From NCBI RefSeq assembly GCF_022751215.1, contig NZ_JAICDG010000011.1:61432-125431 (forward strand): a stretch of DNA of 64,000 nucleotides, in the 5' to 3' direction. Shown one piece after another: positions 56,050-64,000 of the stretch. This DNA comes from Actinomadura terrae. Lineage in GTDB: Bacteria; Actinomycetota; Actinomycetes; Streptosporangiales; Streptosporangiaceae. Made by a program: the position numbers and the translations under genes. The number at the start of each line of letters is the position of its first letter. Within the stretch, counting starts at the first letter, position 1. The notes below the pieces were generated by a model, which saw nothing but the letters and a program-made list of their open reading frames with translations, ran no database searches and had not been told where the DNA came from.

Positions 56050-56345
56050 CGGCTGGGCGTGCTGAGCAGGTCACCCACCTCGACCGGCCGGCCGTCGCGG
56101 GTCGGCGTCAGCGTGAACGCCACCCGGTGCGTGCTGGTCTGCGACACCTTGCCCGACGCGCCGGCCTCGACGACCCACACCTTGACCTTGCCGTTGGCGC
56201 CGGCCTCCCTGGTCAGCGCGACGTCGAAGGCGACCTCGATCGGCCCGACCGTGAAACGGATGTCCGCGTCGGCGCCCTCCCGCTCGGCCCGCACCAGATC
56301 GTCGCGGATCGCTTTCACTGCTTCGGCCAGCCCGATTTCCTGCAT
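56046..56345 (-). CDS. Trypco2-family protein
   Basis: A 99-residue protein matching the trypsin-co-occurring domain 2 family. It has an N-terminal helix (IGLAEAVKAIRDDLVRAERE), then ADIRFTVGPIEVAFDVALTRE and KVKVWVVEAGASGKVS, and a final beta strand HRVAFTLTPT. Trypco2 proteins occur next to trypsin-like peptidase genes and are thought to be partners or carriers in the same response. ATG at 56345 follows GATGGAGCGAA. Its stop overlaps the GTG of the large trypsin-STAND gene, so the pair is a coupled operon. Confidence 0.9.
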   Translation of the reverse strand: MQEIGLAEAVKAIRDDLVRAEREGADADIRFTVGPIEVAFDVALTREAGANGKVKVWVVEAGASGKVSQTSTHRVAFTLTPTRDGRPVEVGDLLSTPSR

Positions 56346-56457
56346 TTCGCTCCATCACTCGACGGTGCGGTGAGTTTACTGCTTTATGGTGATCCGTCGG
56401 CGTGCCCGGACACGCCGTAGCCTGGTGTGGCCACCGCTCCCGACCGCTGGAGAACCC

Positions 56458-57249
56458 ATGGCCGACGACCCGCCATTCGACACGGGCGTTCCGCATTCCG
56501 CGCGTGTTTGGAACTACTGGTTGGGCGGCAAGGACAACTATCCCGTCGACCAGGAGGCCGGCGACAAGTACCGGGCGGTATTTCCGGGGATCGTCGACGT
56601 CGCCCGCGCCGCCCGGCACTTCCTCGCCCGCGCCGTGCGCCATCTGGCCGGCGAGGTGGCGATCTGGCAGTTCCTCGACGTCGGGACCGGGCTGCCGACC
56701 GTCGACAACACCCACGAGCTGGCCCAGCGGGTCGCGCCCGAGAGCCGCGTCGTCTACGTCGACAACGACCCGCTGGTCCTGCTGCACGCCCGCGCCCTGC
56801 TCACCAGCACCCCGCAGGGCGCGACCGACTACGTCGACGCCGACATGCGCGACCCCGACGCGATCCTGGCCGCCGCGTCCCGGACCCTCGACCTGTCCCG
56901 GCCGACCGCGCTCACCATGATCGGCGTGCTCGGACACGTCGAGGACCACGCGGAGGCCCGCTCGATCGTCGGCCGCCTCATGGCCGCGCTGCCGTCCGGC
57001 AGCCACCTCGCGCTCGCCGACAGCGTCGTGACCGACGCCTCCCACCGCGCGGCGGCAGACGGCTACACGTCGACCGGCGCGGTCCCCTACCTGCTGCGCA
57101 CGCCCGAGGAGATCGCCGCGTACTTCGACGGCCTGGAGGTGCTGGAGCCGGGCGTCGTCCCGATCTCGCGGTGGCGGCCCGAGCCGTCGCCCTTCGGCTC
57201 CCCGCCCGCCGCCGAGGGGACGCTGGGGGGCGTCGCCCGCAAGCGCTGA
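56458..57249 (+). CDS. SAV2177-type SAM-dependent methyltransferase (second copy)
   Basis: A 263-residue DUF574-family protein, related to the copy at 39324-40127. VPHSARVWNYWLGGKDNYP, QFLDVGTGLPTVDNTHEL and VDNDPLVLLHARALL match the family, and it ends with GLEVLEPGVVPISRWRPEP. The substrate is unknown. It is transcribed away from the trypco2 gene, with 112 bases between the starts. Confidence 0.93.
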   Translation: MADDPPFDTGVPHSARVWNYWLGGKDNYPVDQEAGDKYRAVFPGIVDVARAARHFLARAVRHLAGEVAIWQFLDVGTGLPTVDNTHELAQRVAPESRVVYVDNDPLVLLHARALLTSTPQGATDYVDADMRDPDAILAAASRTLDLSRPTALTMIGVLGHVEDHAEARSIVGRLMAALPSGSHLALADSVVTDASHRAAADGYTSTGAVPYLLRTPEEIAAYFDGLEVLEPGVVPISRWRPEPSPFGSPPAAEGTLGGVARKR

Positions 57250-57447
57250 GGCGCCGCGCGTCCCGCCGGCGCGTCCTGTCCGCGCGGGCGTCGCCGCCCA
57301 GAACGCCCGGGACGCCGCGGCAGAACGGATCAGGACAACGGTCCCTTTCCGTGATGACGCGATCACGCGCACGCTTGCTCCGGGGCGCTGGACGAGCCGG
57401 GCGGGGGGCGGCTTGTCGGCGGCCCCCGATGTCGAACGGAGGGCGAC

Positions 57448-57909
57448 ATGAGCAGGAACACCCTGATCGTCGTGGCGGTGTCCGCCGTGACGGCGACGGT
57501 GGCGGCGGGCGGGGCCGCCGCCACCGTCGTCATGCTGGACCCCGAGGGATCGCACCACACGGGAGCCGCGGCGCGGGCCGCGTCCCCGGAGGCGTCGGGG
57601 GCCGGCGCCCCGGCCGAGCCGGAGCCGACCCCGACCGTCACGGTCACCCGGCCGAAGGTCGTGCGGAAGACCGTCGTCGTGCCGCAGCCCCGGAGCGGCG
57701 GCTCGTTCGGCGGCGCCGACGAGCGCTTCCTCGACGCCATCGCCGGCGACGGGATCAAGGCGCCCGCCGACTGGGCGATCGAGGCGGGGAACGCGACCTG
57801 CGGCGCGGGCTACGACTACGCCTACCGGTACCTGACCGACGGCGGCCTCTACGGCTACCACGTCCAGACGTTCCTGGACGACTGGACGCTCACGCACGGC
57901 GGCTGCTGA
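57448..57909 (+). CDS. Exported or membrane-anchored DUF732-like protein
   Basis: A 153-residue protein with an N-terminal hydrophobic segment (NTLIVVAVSAVTATVAAGG, residues 4-22) acting as signal or anchor, an Ala/Pro/Thr-rich linker, and a C-terminal domain of about 60 residues with ERFLDAIAGDGIKAPADW, a first Cys (NATCGAG) and a final Cys in HGGC, which resembles DUF732. The two cysteines probably form a disulfide outside the membrane. Role unknown. A ribosome site, AACGGAGGGCGAC, precedes the ATG. Confidence 0.7.
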   Translation: MSRNTLIVVAVSAVTATVAAGGAAATVVMLDPEGSHHTGAAARAASPEASGAGAPAEPEPTPTVTVTRPKVVRKTVVVPQPRSGGSFGGADERFLDAIAGDGIKAPADWAIEAGNATCGAGYDYAYRYLTDGGLYGYHVQTFLDDWTLTHGGC

Positions 57910-57946
57910 CCCGCGCCGCGGCCGCCCGGCCGTCTATTGTCGGCGC

Positions 57947-58825
57947 ATGGGCGAAGCGGTGGCGGTGGGGTTGGTCGGGGCGGGACCGTGGGCGGGCATG
58001 GCGCATGCCCCCGCGCTGGCGGCGGGGCCGTCCACCCGGCTCGCGGGGGTCTGGGCGCGGCGTCCCGAGGCGGCGGCCGCGCTGGCGGACGCGCACGGCG
58101 CGCCGTCGTTCCCGCGCATCGAGGAGCTGTTCGACGCCTGCGAGGCGGTCGCGTTCTGCGTCCCGCCGGACGTGCAGGCGACGCTCGCGGAACGCGCGGC
58201 CCGCGCGGGCAAGGCCGTCCTGCTGGAGAAGCCTCTAGCGCTCGACCTGGACGGCGCCCGGCGGCTGTCCGGCGCGATCGAGGACGCCGGGGTCGTCTCC
58301 CAGATCGCCCTGACCGTGCGCTACTCGGCCGCCGCGCGGGCGTTCCTGAAGCGGGCGCGCGGGTCCGAGCCGCTCGGCGGGTACGGCTCGTTCGTCACGC
58401 CGTCGCTGAGCGGCGGACCGTTCGCCACGCCGTGGCGGCTGGAGCACGGCGCGCTGCTGGACCTCGGCCCCCACCTCGTCGACCTGCTGGACGCCGCGCT
58501 CGGACGCGTGACCGCCGTCCGCGCCCACGGTGATCCCCTCGGCTGGGTAGGGCTCCTGCTGGAGCACGAGGGCGGCGCGGTCAGCCAGGCGTCGGTCTCG
58601 ATGGCCGGGGCCGCGGGAGGTCCGCCCGCCCACGTCGAGGTGCACGGGCGGACGGGGCACGCGCGGCTCGACTGGACCGACCTGGGCGACGACGCGTTCC
58701 CGACCATGGTCGCCGAGTTCGCCTCGGCCGTGCGGGACGGCGGCGGGCATCCGCTGGACGCCGCGCACGGGCTGCGCGTCCAGGAGGTCCTCGCCGCGGC
58801 AGCCGCCGACCTGCTCGCCCGATAG
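57947..58825 (+). CDS. Gfo/Idh/MocA-family oxidoreductase
   Basis: A 292-residue NAD(P)-dependent oxidoreductase. The Rossmann start is VGLVGAGPWAGMAHAPAL, and the family motif LLEKPLALD contains the catalytic lysine. The second domain has LEHGALLDLGPHLVDLL. Substrates in this family are sugars, inositols or related polyols, and none can be picked here. It is not closely similar to the deoxysugar ketoreductase at 5209-6231. It starts 37 bases after the DUF732-like gene. Confidence 0.85.
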   Translation: MGEAVAVGLVGAGPWAGMAHAPALAAGPSTRLAGVWARRPEAAAALADAHGAPSFPRIEELFDACEAVAFCVPPDVQATLAERAARAGKAVLLEKPLALDLDGARRLSGAIEDAGVVSQIALTVRYSAAARAFLKRARGSEPLGGYGSFVTPSLSGGPFATPWRLEHGALLDLGPHLVDLLDAALGRVTAVRAHGDPLGWVGLLLEHEGGAVSQASVSMAGAAGGPPAHVEVHGRTGHARLDWTDLGDDAFPTMVAEFASAVRDGGGHPLDAAHGLRVQEVLAAAAADLLAR

Positions 58826-58862
58826 CAACATTTCAGATTGACTTTATAGGGAATCTGGTGTC

Positions 58863-59276
58863 ATGCTGGCCCGCATGCCCCGCACCATCGATGAGATCCT
58901 CGCCGCCGCCCGCAACCGGCTGGAGCGCGTCACGCCCGAGCGCGCCCACGCCGAGTTCCTCGACGGAGCGCTGCTCGTCGACATCCGCCCCGCCGCCCAG
59001 CGCGCGGCCGAGGGCGAGGTGCCGGGCGCGCTGATCATCGAGCGCAACGTCCTGGAGTGGCGGCTCGACCCCGCCTCCGACGCGCGGCTCCCGCAGGCGA
59101 CCGGCCACGACCTGCGCGTCATCGTGTTCTGCTCGCAGGGCTACACCTCCAGCCTGGCCGCCGCGTCCCTGCACGACCTCGGCCTCACCCGCGCCACCGA
59201 CATCGACGGCGGCTTCGAGGCGTGGTGCGCCGCGGGCCTCCCCGCCACCGGTCTGCCGTCCCCGGCGGCCCGCTGA
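58863..59276 (+). CDS. Rhodanese-like sulfurtransferase domain protein
   Basis: A single-domain rhodanese of 137 residues. LVDIRPAAQRAAEGEVPGALIIER, then the active loop FCSQGYTSS with the catalytic cysteine, and DIDGGFEAWCAAGLP at the end. It would transfer sulfane sulfur or act as a carrier. ATG at 58863 or 58875 are both possible. The spacer before it is unusually AT-rich for this region (58,826-58,862), with TTGACT and TATAGG close together, and may contain the promoter. Confidence 0.85.
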   Translation: MLARMPRTIDEILAAARNRLERVTPERAHAEFLDGALLVDIRPAAQRAAEGEVPGALIIERNVLEWRLDPASDARLPQATGHDLRVIVFCSQGYTSSLAAASLHDLGLTRATDIDGGFEAWCAAGLPATGLPSPAAR

Positions 59277-59295
59277 AGCACACCCGGCCACGCCC

Positions 59296-59375
59296 GGGCC
59301 AGGGGGGACGGCCGGACTCCTCGGCAGGTGCAAGGGAGTAACTGTCCACCTCGGAACCCGGCCGTCCCCTGGCCC
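59296..59375 (+). terminator. Long inverted repeat downstream of the rhodanese gene
   Basis: A GGGCCAGGGG...ACGGCCGG arm (59296-59315) pairs with CCGGCCGTCCCCTGGCCC (59358-59375). The stem is 18 bp with two extra G in the left arm, and the loop is about 42 bases, itself able to pair AGGTG with CACCT. It begins 20 bases after the rhodanese stop, so terminator is the simplest reading. A structured RNA is an alternative. From 59376 to 59604 I see no gene. Confidence 0.6.
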
Positions 59376-59604
59376 TCGCGATGCGTGCCGCCGCCGGTGC
59401 GGACCGGGGGCGTACGGTCGCCGACGCGGCGGCGGCCGCGAGGAAGGCCGAGCCTAACTCCGCTGGTCAGCCCCGGGAAATGACACGGTGCTTACAGTTG
59501 TTTCCCACCGGTGTCCGGGCCGCCGCGTCTGAAATTGACCCGATCCGCCGCCACCCGCGCATCCGCCGACCGCGACCGTCCGGCCATAGGAGAGGATGGG
59601 CTGG

Positions 59605-60096
59605 ATGAGGGCGGTCGTCATCTCCGACACCCACGCGCCCCGGCGCTGGAAGTCGTGCCCGCCGCGGGTCGCCGAGCACCTGCGGGGCGCCGACGTGATC
59701 CTGCACGCCGGCGACGTCTGCGTGGCGTCGGTGCTGGACGAGCTGGCGGAGTACGCGCCCGTCCACGCCGTCCTCGGCAACAACGACGCCCAGGACGTGG
59801 CCGATTGGGGCGCCCCCGAGCGCCTCGAACTCGACCTAGACGGCCTCGCGGTGGCGATGGTCCACGACAGCGGCCGGAGCCAGGGCCGCACGGCGCGGAT
59901 GCGGCACTGGTTCCCCCGCGCCGACCTGGTCGTCTTCGGCCACTCCCACATTCCGATGGACGAGACGGGCGACGGCGTCCGAATCTTCAACCCGGGCTCG
60001 CCGACCGACCGGCGCCGCCAGCCGCACGGCACCCTCGGCCTCCTGGACGTCGGCGACGGCCGACTTGTCCGCGCGCGGATCGTCCCCGTGACCTGA
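59605..60096 (+). CDS. YfcE-type metallophosphoesterase
   Basis: A 163-residue calcineurin-like phosphoesterase. Motifs: SDTHAP (metal Asp and His), LHAGDVC, LGNNDAQD, VHDSG and FGHSHIP. It is close to the YfcE/MJ0936 group of small phosphodiesterases, whose natural substrate is often unknown. I use the ATG at 59605 (MRAVVISDTH), nine bases after AGGAGAGG; the ATG at 59596 lies right against that site. The gene appears to be alone. Confidence 0.9.
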   Translation: MRAVVISDTHAPRRWKSCPPRVAEHLRGADVILHAGDVCVASVLDELAEYAPVHAVLGNNDAQDVADWGAPERLELDLDGLAVAMVHDSGRSQGRTARMRHWFPRADLVVFGHSHIPMDETGDGVRIFNPGSPTDRRRQPHGTLGLLDVGDGRLVRARIVPVT

Positions 60097-60954
60097 ACGT
60101 CCCGCCATCAGCTACCGGTAACCGCCCATCTCGGAAAGCACCACATGGTCGCGGACCTCCATTCCGAGCGCCTCGGCACAAGAACGCGTGGGCCTAGCCT
60201 GACCGGGTGCCCACGGGTTCGCGTGCCTCCCCCGGATGGGCATGGAGGGTCACCTTCCCGTCGCTTTCCGTCCCGTCCCGTCCGGCCTCGCACCCTCCGC
60301 ACACCCCCAAGCCGCACGCCCGGTCGACGGCCACCCGATACCGCTCCGGCCACGCGGACGGCACCATCCTGAACGTCTCTCGAACCCGGTCGTAAAGGCC
60401 TTGACCATTCCGCAGACGGCAATGACCCACCGACGGAATCCCCGACCGAAAAACGCGCAACAACATATGGACGGCTTAACGGCAGCGGGCAGCGACAAGG
60501 CCCCACCCCGCGACGACCACCCGCCCCCCGGCTCCGTCTCAGCAGGAAAGCCGCAGGTCAGCGCCACCCCGCCCGTCCCGAGTGGCCTGGAGGCGACGAG
60601 CGTAGACATCGCGTTTCATTGCGCGCCTATCGACACCCGCGCGGCGATAGCACCCCGACGAGTTCCACGCCGACCCCCGAGCGAAATACAAATAACGCCC
60701 TTCCCCGGACGGCCCTGAGCCGCCGCCAAGAGCCCACCACTGATTTTTCGCACGGAAATCCTCACGGCTCCACACCGGCGATGCCTCCCCACTCCCAACC
60801 GCTTCTCGGAGCGGGTCGGCGGCGCGCCGCATTCACAACTTCTTGAAAACTGCTCGATTTCCGGTATGGGGCACGCGTAACCCATAGGCGCCGACTGCCT
60901 CAGGTGGTATACCGGTGTTGTTCGGTCCCGAGAACCTCCCGAAGGAGGGCGGAC
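60097..60954. other. Long intergenic region with no supported gene
   Basis: More than 800 bases without a convincing gene. A minus-strand stretch near 60,220-60,400 has G/C-ending codons and could be a remnant (RVRETFRMVPSAWPERYRVA), but it matches nothing that I know and has no ribosome site. The part from 60,600 to 60,860 is less GC-rich. TTGAAA near 60,843 may belong to the promoter of the next gene, and the palindrome GGTATACC lies near 60,906. Confidence 0.4.
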
Positions 60955-61806
60955 ATGCTCCCGGCCGTCTCCGCAACCACATGGTCCGATGCCCGCCACA
61001 GTGTGGAAATCACCGGCGAGCGATTCGCCGAACTCCTGCTCTCCGTCCCGTCCGACACGATGGCCACCGACGACTGGACGGTCGCCGAGACCGCCGCCCA
61101 TCTCGTCACGATCTCCGACGCCTACCGCCGCATGCTGGGCAAGTCGGGCAGCCTCTCCGAGAGCCCGGTGATCGCCGAGGTCATCCCGCGCACCACCGTC
61201 GACACCGTCGCCCAGTTCAACGACGTCGCGCTCGCCCAGTTCACCGAGCGCGACCTCCGCACGCTCGCCGGCCGCCTCCGCGAGGACATCGCCGCCATCC
61301 AGCGCGCCTGCGACGACCTCAACCCGGACGAGCCCATCGACTGGCTCGGCGGCTCCCGCGTCCCGGCCGCGGGCGTGCTCGCCCACCTCGTCAACGAGCT
61401 TCAGGTGCACGGCCGCGACATCGCCCGCGCCACCGGCGCCCACTGGACGATCCTCCCCGCCGACGCCGCGCTGTTCTTCGAGCTGTTCCTGCTCGGCGTG
61501 ACCAGGCACGGCTACGGGCACCTGCTCGACTGGAACCGGCCGGAGCACCGCGGCCGCGTCGCGGTCGAGTTCCGCTCCCGCTACACCAGGCCCGCCGTGA
61601 TGGTGCTGACCGACGGGCGGGTCACGATCGGGCACCCCGGCCGCGACATCGACGTGAAGGTCCACTTCGACCCCGTCTATCTCAACCTCATGCTGTTCGG
61701 CCGCGTCAGCAAGGCGCGGGCCGCACTCACCGGCAAGGTCGTCGTATGGGGACGCCGGCCGTGGCTGCTGCCTGTCTTCATGCGCAAGATGCGCCTGCCG
61801 TCCTGA
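60955..61806 (+). CDS. DinB-fold, maleylpyruvate isomerase-type mycothiol-dependent enzyme
   Basis: A 283-residue protein with the MDMPI N-terminal four-helix domain. Metal-site residues are visible in VAETAAHLVTISDAY (His) and in NELQVHGRDIARATG (Glu-x3-His). A C-terminal SCP2-like part follows (VTIGHPGRDIDVKVHFDP). Family members use mycothiol as cofactor for isomerisation or transfer; the substrate is unknown. The ATG at 60955 follows GAAGGAGGGCGGAC, whereas an upstream GTG at 60904 has no such site. It converges on the TetR gene with 12 bases between. Confidence 0.82.
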   Translation: MLPAVSATTWSDARHSVEITGERFAELLLSVPSDTMATDDWTVAETAAHLVTISDAYRRMLGKSGSLSESPVIAEVIPRTTVDTVAQFNDVALAQFTERDLRTLAGRLREDIAAIQRACDDLNPDEPIDWLGGSRVPAAGVLAHLVNELQVHGRDIARATGAHWTILPADAALFFELFLLGVTRHGYGHLLDWNRPEHRGRVAVEFRSRYTRPAVMVLTDGRVTIGHPGRDIDVKVHFDPVYLNLMLFGRVSKARAALTGKVVVWGRRPWLLPVFMRKMRLPS

Positions 61807-61818
61807 AGCCGCGAGGGG

Positions 61819-62499
61819 TCAGTCGACGAACTCGGTGGCCGGTGCGCCGGTGAGCTCCGTCGCGAGCCGGTCGAGCGACGCCCGCACCGACCGCGTCGCC
61901 GCCTCGACGGTGTCCCCGGCCCCGACCATCAACCCCACCAGCTGCGCCTCGAAACACACCTCGGCGTTGTACGGCTCGATCAGGTACTGGCCGAGCTCCA
62001 ACGTGATCAGCCCGTGCATCGCGCTCCACATCTGGTGCGCGACCAGCTCGGGATCACCGCTGCGGAACCGCGCCGCCCGGACGCAGCGCGCCGCGTGCTC
62101 GACCGCGTGCGCCAGCGTGTAGCGGCCGTGCTGCCGGTCGTCCTCCGACAGGGTGAACCCGCCCAGGGACGAACTGCCGAACATCACCGTGTACAGGTGC
62201 GAGTTGGCCAGCGCGTTGTGCCGGTACGCACGTCCGAGCAACGCCATGTCGGAGACCGGGTCGTCGGTCTCGGTGATCGCGTCGAAGTACCGCTTCAACC
62301 GCGCGAAGCCCTCGTGGACCATCGCCCGCACCAGCCCGCTCATCGCCCCGAAATGGGTGTAGACGGCCATCGTCGAGCTGCCCGCCTCGGCGGCGACCCG
62401 CCGCGTCGTCAGCGCCTGCGGCCCCTCCTCCGCCAGCAGCCGGGCCGCGATGTCGATCAACATCACGCGCACACCGGGGTCCGATTTGCGAGGACTCAT
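61819..62499 (-). CDS. TetR-family regulator
   Basis: A 226-residue TetR protein. The N-terminal helix-turn-helix is LAEEGPQALTTRRVAAEAGSSTMAVYTHFGAM (about residues 22-53), followed by a helical ligand domain with a TetR_C-like ending. The ligand and target are unknown. MSPRKSDPG at 62499 is chosen as start because the further upstream sequence of the frame is not like the family. It may regulate its own gene or the convergent DinB-fold gene. Confidence 0.88.
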   Translation of the reverse strand: MSPRKSDPGVRVMLIDIAARLLAEEGPQALTTRRVAAEAGSSTMAVYTHFGAMSGLVRAMVHEGFARLKRYFDAITETDDPVSDMALLGRAYRHNALANSHLYTVMFGSSSLGGFTLSEDDRQHGRYTLAHAVEHAARCVRAARFRSGDPELVAHQMWSAMHGLITLELGQYLIEPYNAEVCFEAQLVGLMVGAGDTVEAATRSVRASLDRLATELTGAPATEFVD

Positions 62500-63054
62500 C
62501 CCGACAGTCTGACACTCGCCCCATCGTTCTCCACTAACCCAATGGACGGATATGACCACGTGATCCAACAGTCTCATCTTCTGCCACTATTGCCGCTTCA
62601 ACCACACCTGTGACCTGCGTGTTCTGCATCCAGGAAGACACGTCCGCATAGCGAAACGCGCAGGCCCCGCCGACCTCCTGGTCTCGCCGACGGGCCGCCC
62701 GCCCCACCACCGGGAAGGCCACAGCCCCGCCTCCTGCCCACCCGGCACGTCGCCCTGGGGCACCCGCGCGGCCGCCCCTCGACAGCGACACAACGCTCGG
62801 CGCTGACTCACCACGCGCAGAGACGAAGACCACCGACCGGATGCTCGGCCATGCCCCACCCGCTGACGACATCCGCGCCAGGAGCAAGCCCAGCCGCGAA
62901 TGAACAGCCACCTCGACCAAGGCCCCCCACGGCCAGCTCGCAGATCACTCGGACCTCGATTCCTCCAGCGGAACGGCACCCGATGCTGGGCCACCCGATC
63001 GCTGGAACGCCGTCACCGACACATCCCCCCGAGGTGTGGACGAACACGCCCGCG
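62500..63054. other. Region without a supported gene
   Basis: About 550 bases between the TetR gene and the pseudogene. Several frames are open on both strands but overlap each other, are Arg- and Ser-rich, and show no start site or family resemblance. The first 100 bases should hold the TetR promoter. The region may be decayed like its neighbour, but I found no recognisable remnant. Confidence 0.4.
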
Positions 63055-63560
63055 CTACGCGCCGAGGAACGCCCCGAACGGCAGGTTCCGCACCAGCCAG
63101 AAGAGCATGACGGCGCCGAGCAACGCCCAGACCAGTCGCGGGTCACCCTCCTTCGCCCGGGAGGGCCGACCCTGTGCGCGAGCCACCGTCCAGCGTCCCC
63201 AGTACCGGAAGCATCGCCACGGCGAAGAGGTTGAGGCCGAGCGCCTCCCGCACATCGCCGTGAGCGAGCGCGTGGATCATCCGAACCGCCCCCCGGGCAC
63301 TGGCAACCGGTCAGGGAGAGGAACGGGCAAGTCGGATAGTGGCCGCTCCGGTTCGGATCGACCATCGCGACGTGCGCGACGACGACCGAGACGATCGCCT
63401 AGATCTTGACGTTGTCGGAGGCGCTGATGGCACCGGCGTGATCGCCCGCCGCTGACCCGCACGGCGAAGGCGATGGAGACGACTCCGGCGGGGAGGCATC
63501 AGAAGATGGTGGTGAGGATCGTCCACACGAGGTGGTTCGGGGGTGACGCACCGGCTTGTC
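63055..63560 (-). pseudogene. Decayed CD225/dispanin-DUF2752 fusion pseudogene
   Basis: Reading the minus strand, a dispanin-like start, PPNHLVWTILTTIF, is cut by TGA where the family has Cys (the CCLP motif), then continues CLPAGVVSIAFAV. After a frameshift comes AGDHAGAISASDNVKI, a TAG where a Trp is expected, then AIVSVVVAHVAMVDPNRSGH and YPTCPFLSLTGCQCPGG, which is the DUF2752 start. Another frameshift leads to MIHALAHGDVREALGLNLF, and a third to LVWALLGAVMLFWLVRNLPFG before the stop at 63055. CD225 and DUF2752 genes are often neighbours in actinomycetes. Here both are broken and joined by an apparent deletion. Confidence 0.8.
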
Positions 63561-63870
63561 CGGCCGGGTTGGTTAGCGGGTGGTAGGTCACTGGGAGTAC
63601 CGCCAAGCCGCGGACTGGCAGGGCAAGGAGAAGACCCTTGGCGCTGGGGGAGGCCGCAGGTCCGCTCACGTCTCCGCTTCCCGCACAGCGGCGGGAGGGG
63701 ACTCAGAGGGCGATGTCGATTTGACGTGGCCGCCAAGACGACGTAAGTTAACCCCTCGTCCCCACATGGATGCAGGACGCCTGCCTGGCGGCCGACCTGA
63801 TCGGGGAACCCACCATCGAATCAGCCGACGCGGCTTCGTCGTGTCTGCTGTGCGGTGATGGACCGGGATC
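63561..63870. other. Region upstream of the rRNA-type promoters
   Basis: About 300 bases with no gene that I can support; open frames here lack starts with ribosome sites. It probably contains upstream elements of the following promoters. Confidence 0.35.
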
Positions 63871-63879
63871 GGTTCGATT

Positions 63880-63907
63880 TTGACAATCGCGCCGAGTCTG
63901 GTGAAAT
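63880..63907 (+). promoter_or_regulatory. First rRNA-type promoter (P1)
   Basis: TTGACA (63880-63885) followed after 16 bases by TGAAAT (63902-63907). The -35 is perfect and the -10 moderate. It precedes a second, stronger promoter, and the tandem arrangement is typical of rRNA operon control regions. Confidence 0.5.
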
Positions 63908-63970
63908 AGCAACACCGCCCGGAAGGGCCGCGTCAGCGGACCGGAAAGGCGTATCGGAAAAGCCCGGAAA

Positions 63971-63998
63971 TTGACAAACCGAGCAGATCCGATAAAGT
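63971..63998 (+). promoter_or_regulatory. Second rRNA-type promoter (P2)
   Basis: TTGACA (63971-63976) and TAAAGT (63993-63998) with a 16-base spacer, preceded by CGGAAA-type sequence. This close match to the actinomycete housekeeping promoter, at the end of a gene-poor AT-richer stretch, resembles the leader of 16S rRNA genes in Streptomyces and relatives. The rRNA genes themselves would begin beyond the window. Confidence 0.6.
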
Positions 63999-64000
63999 AA

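Noticed and set aside
50996..56074. A second minus-strand open frame of about 1690 codons overlapping the trypsin-STAND gene, and a plus-strand frame of about 1560 codons in the same place
   Set aside because: Both are extremely Arg/Pro/Gly rich and lack any domain, whereas the chosen frame has protease, NTPase and repeat motifs. Long frames of this kind arise by chance opposite or beside GC-rich genes.
59328..59350. GGGAGTAAC resembling the conserved loop of the yybP-ykoY manganese riboswitch
   Set aside because: The second conserved part (GTCGTCA-type) and the closing ACC-rich segment are not found, and the next gene is a phosphoesterase, not a manganese exporter or TerC.
60194..60466. Possible minus-strand gene of about 90 codons
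   Set aside because: G/C-ending codons but no ribosome site, no family resemblance and low complexity. Left as unassigned intergenic sequence.
62534..63050. Overlapping open frames on both strands after the TetR gene
   Set aside because: They overlap each other, are Arg/Ser rich and have no start sites. Nothing supports one over another.

Overview
The window is high-GC DNA from a filamentous actinomycete, most plausibly a Streptosporangiales-type organism such as Actinomadura. The clues are a strong G/C bias at third codon positions, frequent GTG starts and ATGA/GTGA stop-start overlaps, two SAV2177-type (DUF574) methyltransferases, a DUF5753/DUF397 regulator pair, a mycothiol-type DinB-fold enzyme, a trypco2/trypsin-STAND pair and a type 2 BREX (Pgl) locus. 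The genus is an inference. No tRNA, rRNA gene, CRISPR array or intact insertion sequence was recognised, but the last 120 bases look like tandem promoters of an rRNA operon lying just outside the window.

Layout. 1-1754: end of an unknown gene, soxR, and two small genes (SnoaL-like, DUF4188). 1831-7528: a tightly overlapping five-gene deoxysugar cassette (nucleotidylyltransferase, 4,6-dehydratase, glycosyltransferase, Gfo/Idh ketoreductase, iron-sulfur PLP 3-dehydrase) with no aglycone genes nearby. 7633-11386: three tandem paralogues of a TPR plus double retropepsin-like protein whose catalytic motifs have diverged. 11684-13872: a secreted HAF-repeat protein, apparently leaderless, and a Cys-rich hypothetical.

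14213-39299 is a complete BREX type 2 locus: pglW and pglX, then pglY, pglZ, brxD and brxHI. Between the two halves lie two small minus-strand hypotheticals, a DUF5753/DUF397 regulator pair, and a translationally coupled two-gene cassette of a helical protein and a two-HxK phospholipase-D-like protein. The target-recognition part of pglX is strikingly AT-richer than the rest of the gene.

40230-49818 is a catabolic operon opposite a GntR/FCD regulator with a perfect FadR/PdhR-like operator. It encodes two tandem TIM-barrel isomerases, a creatinase-like M24 protein that seems to lack metal ligands, a complete ABC importer, and a fusion of a DRE-TIM metallolyase to an OHCU decarboxylase. I know of no described pathway with this set. 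A ureido, guanidino or N-heterocyclic substrate is my inference.

49842-64000 is mixed: small secreted proteins, a 1677-residue trypsin-STAND-repeat protein with its trypco2 partner (a second probable conflict system), a second SAV2177 methyltransferase, a Gfo/Idh oxidoreductase, a rhodanese, a phosphodiesterase, a DinB-fold enzyme, a TetR regulator, and a decayed CD225-DUF2752 pseudogene before the rRNA-type promoters. Overall this is an accessory region with two defence-type loci and two orphan metabolic operons.
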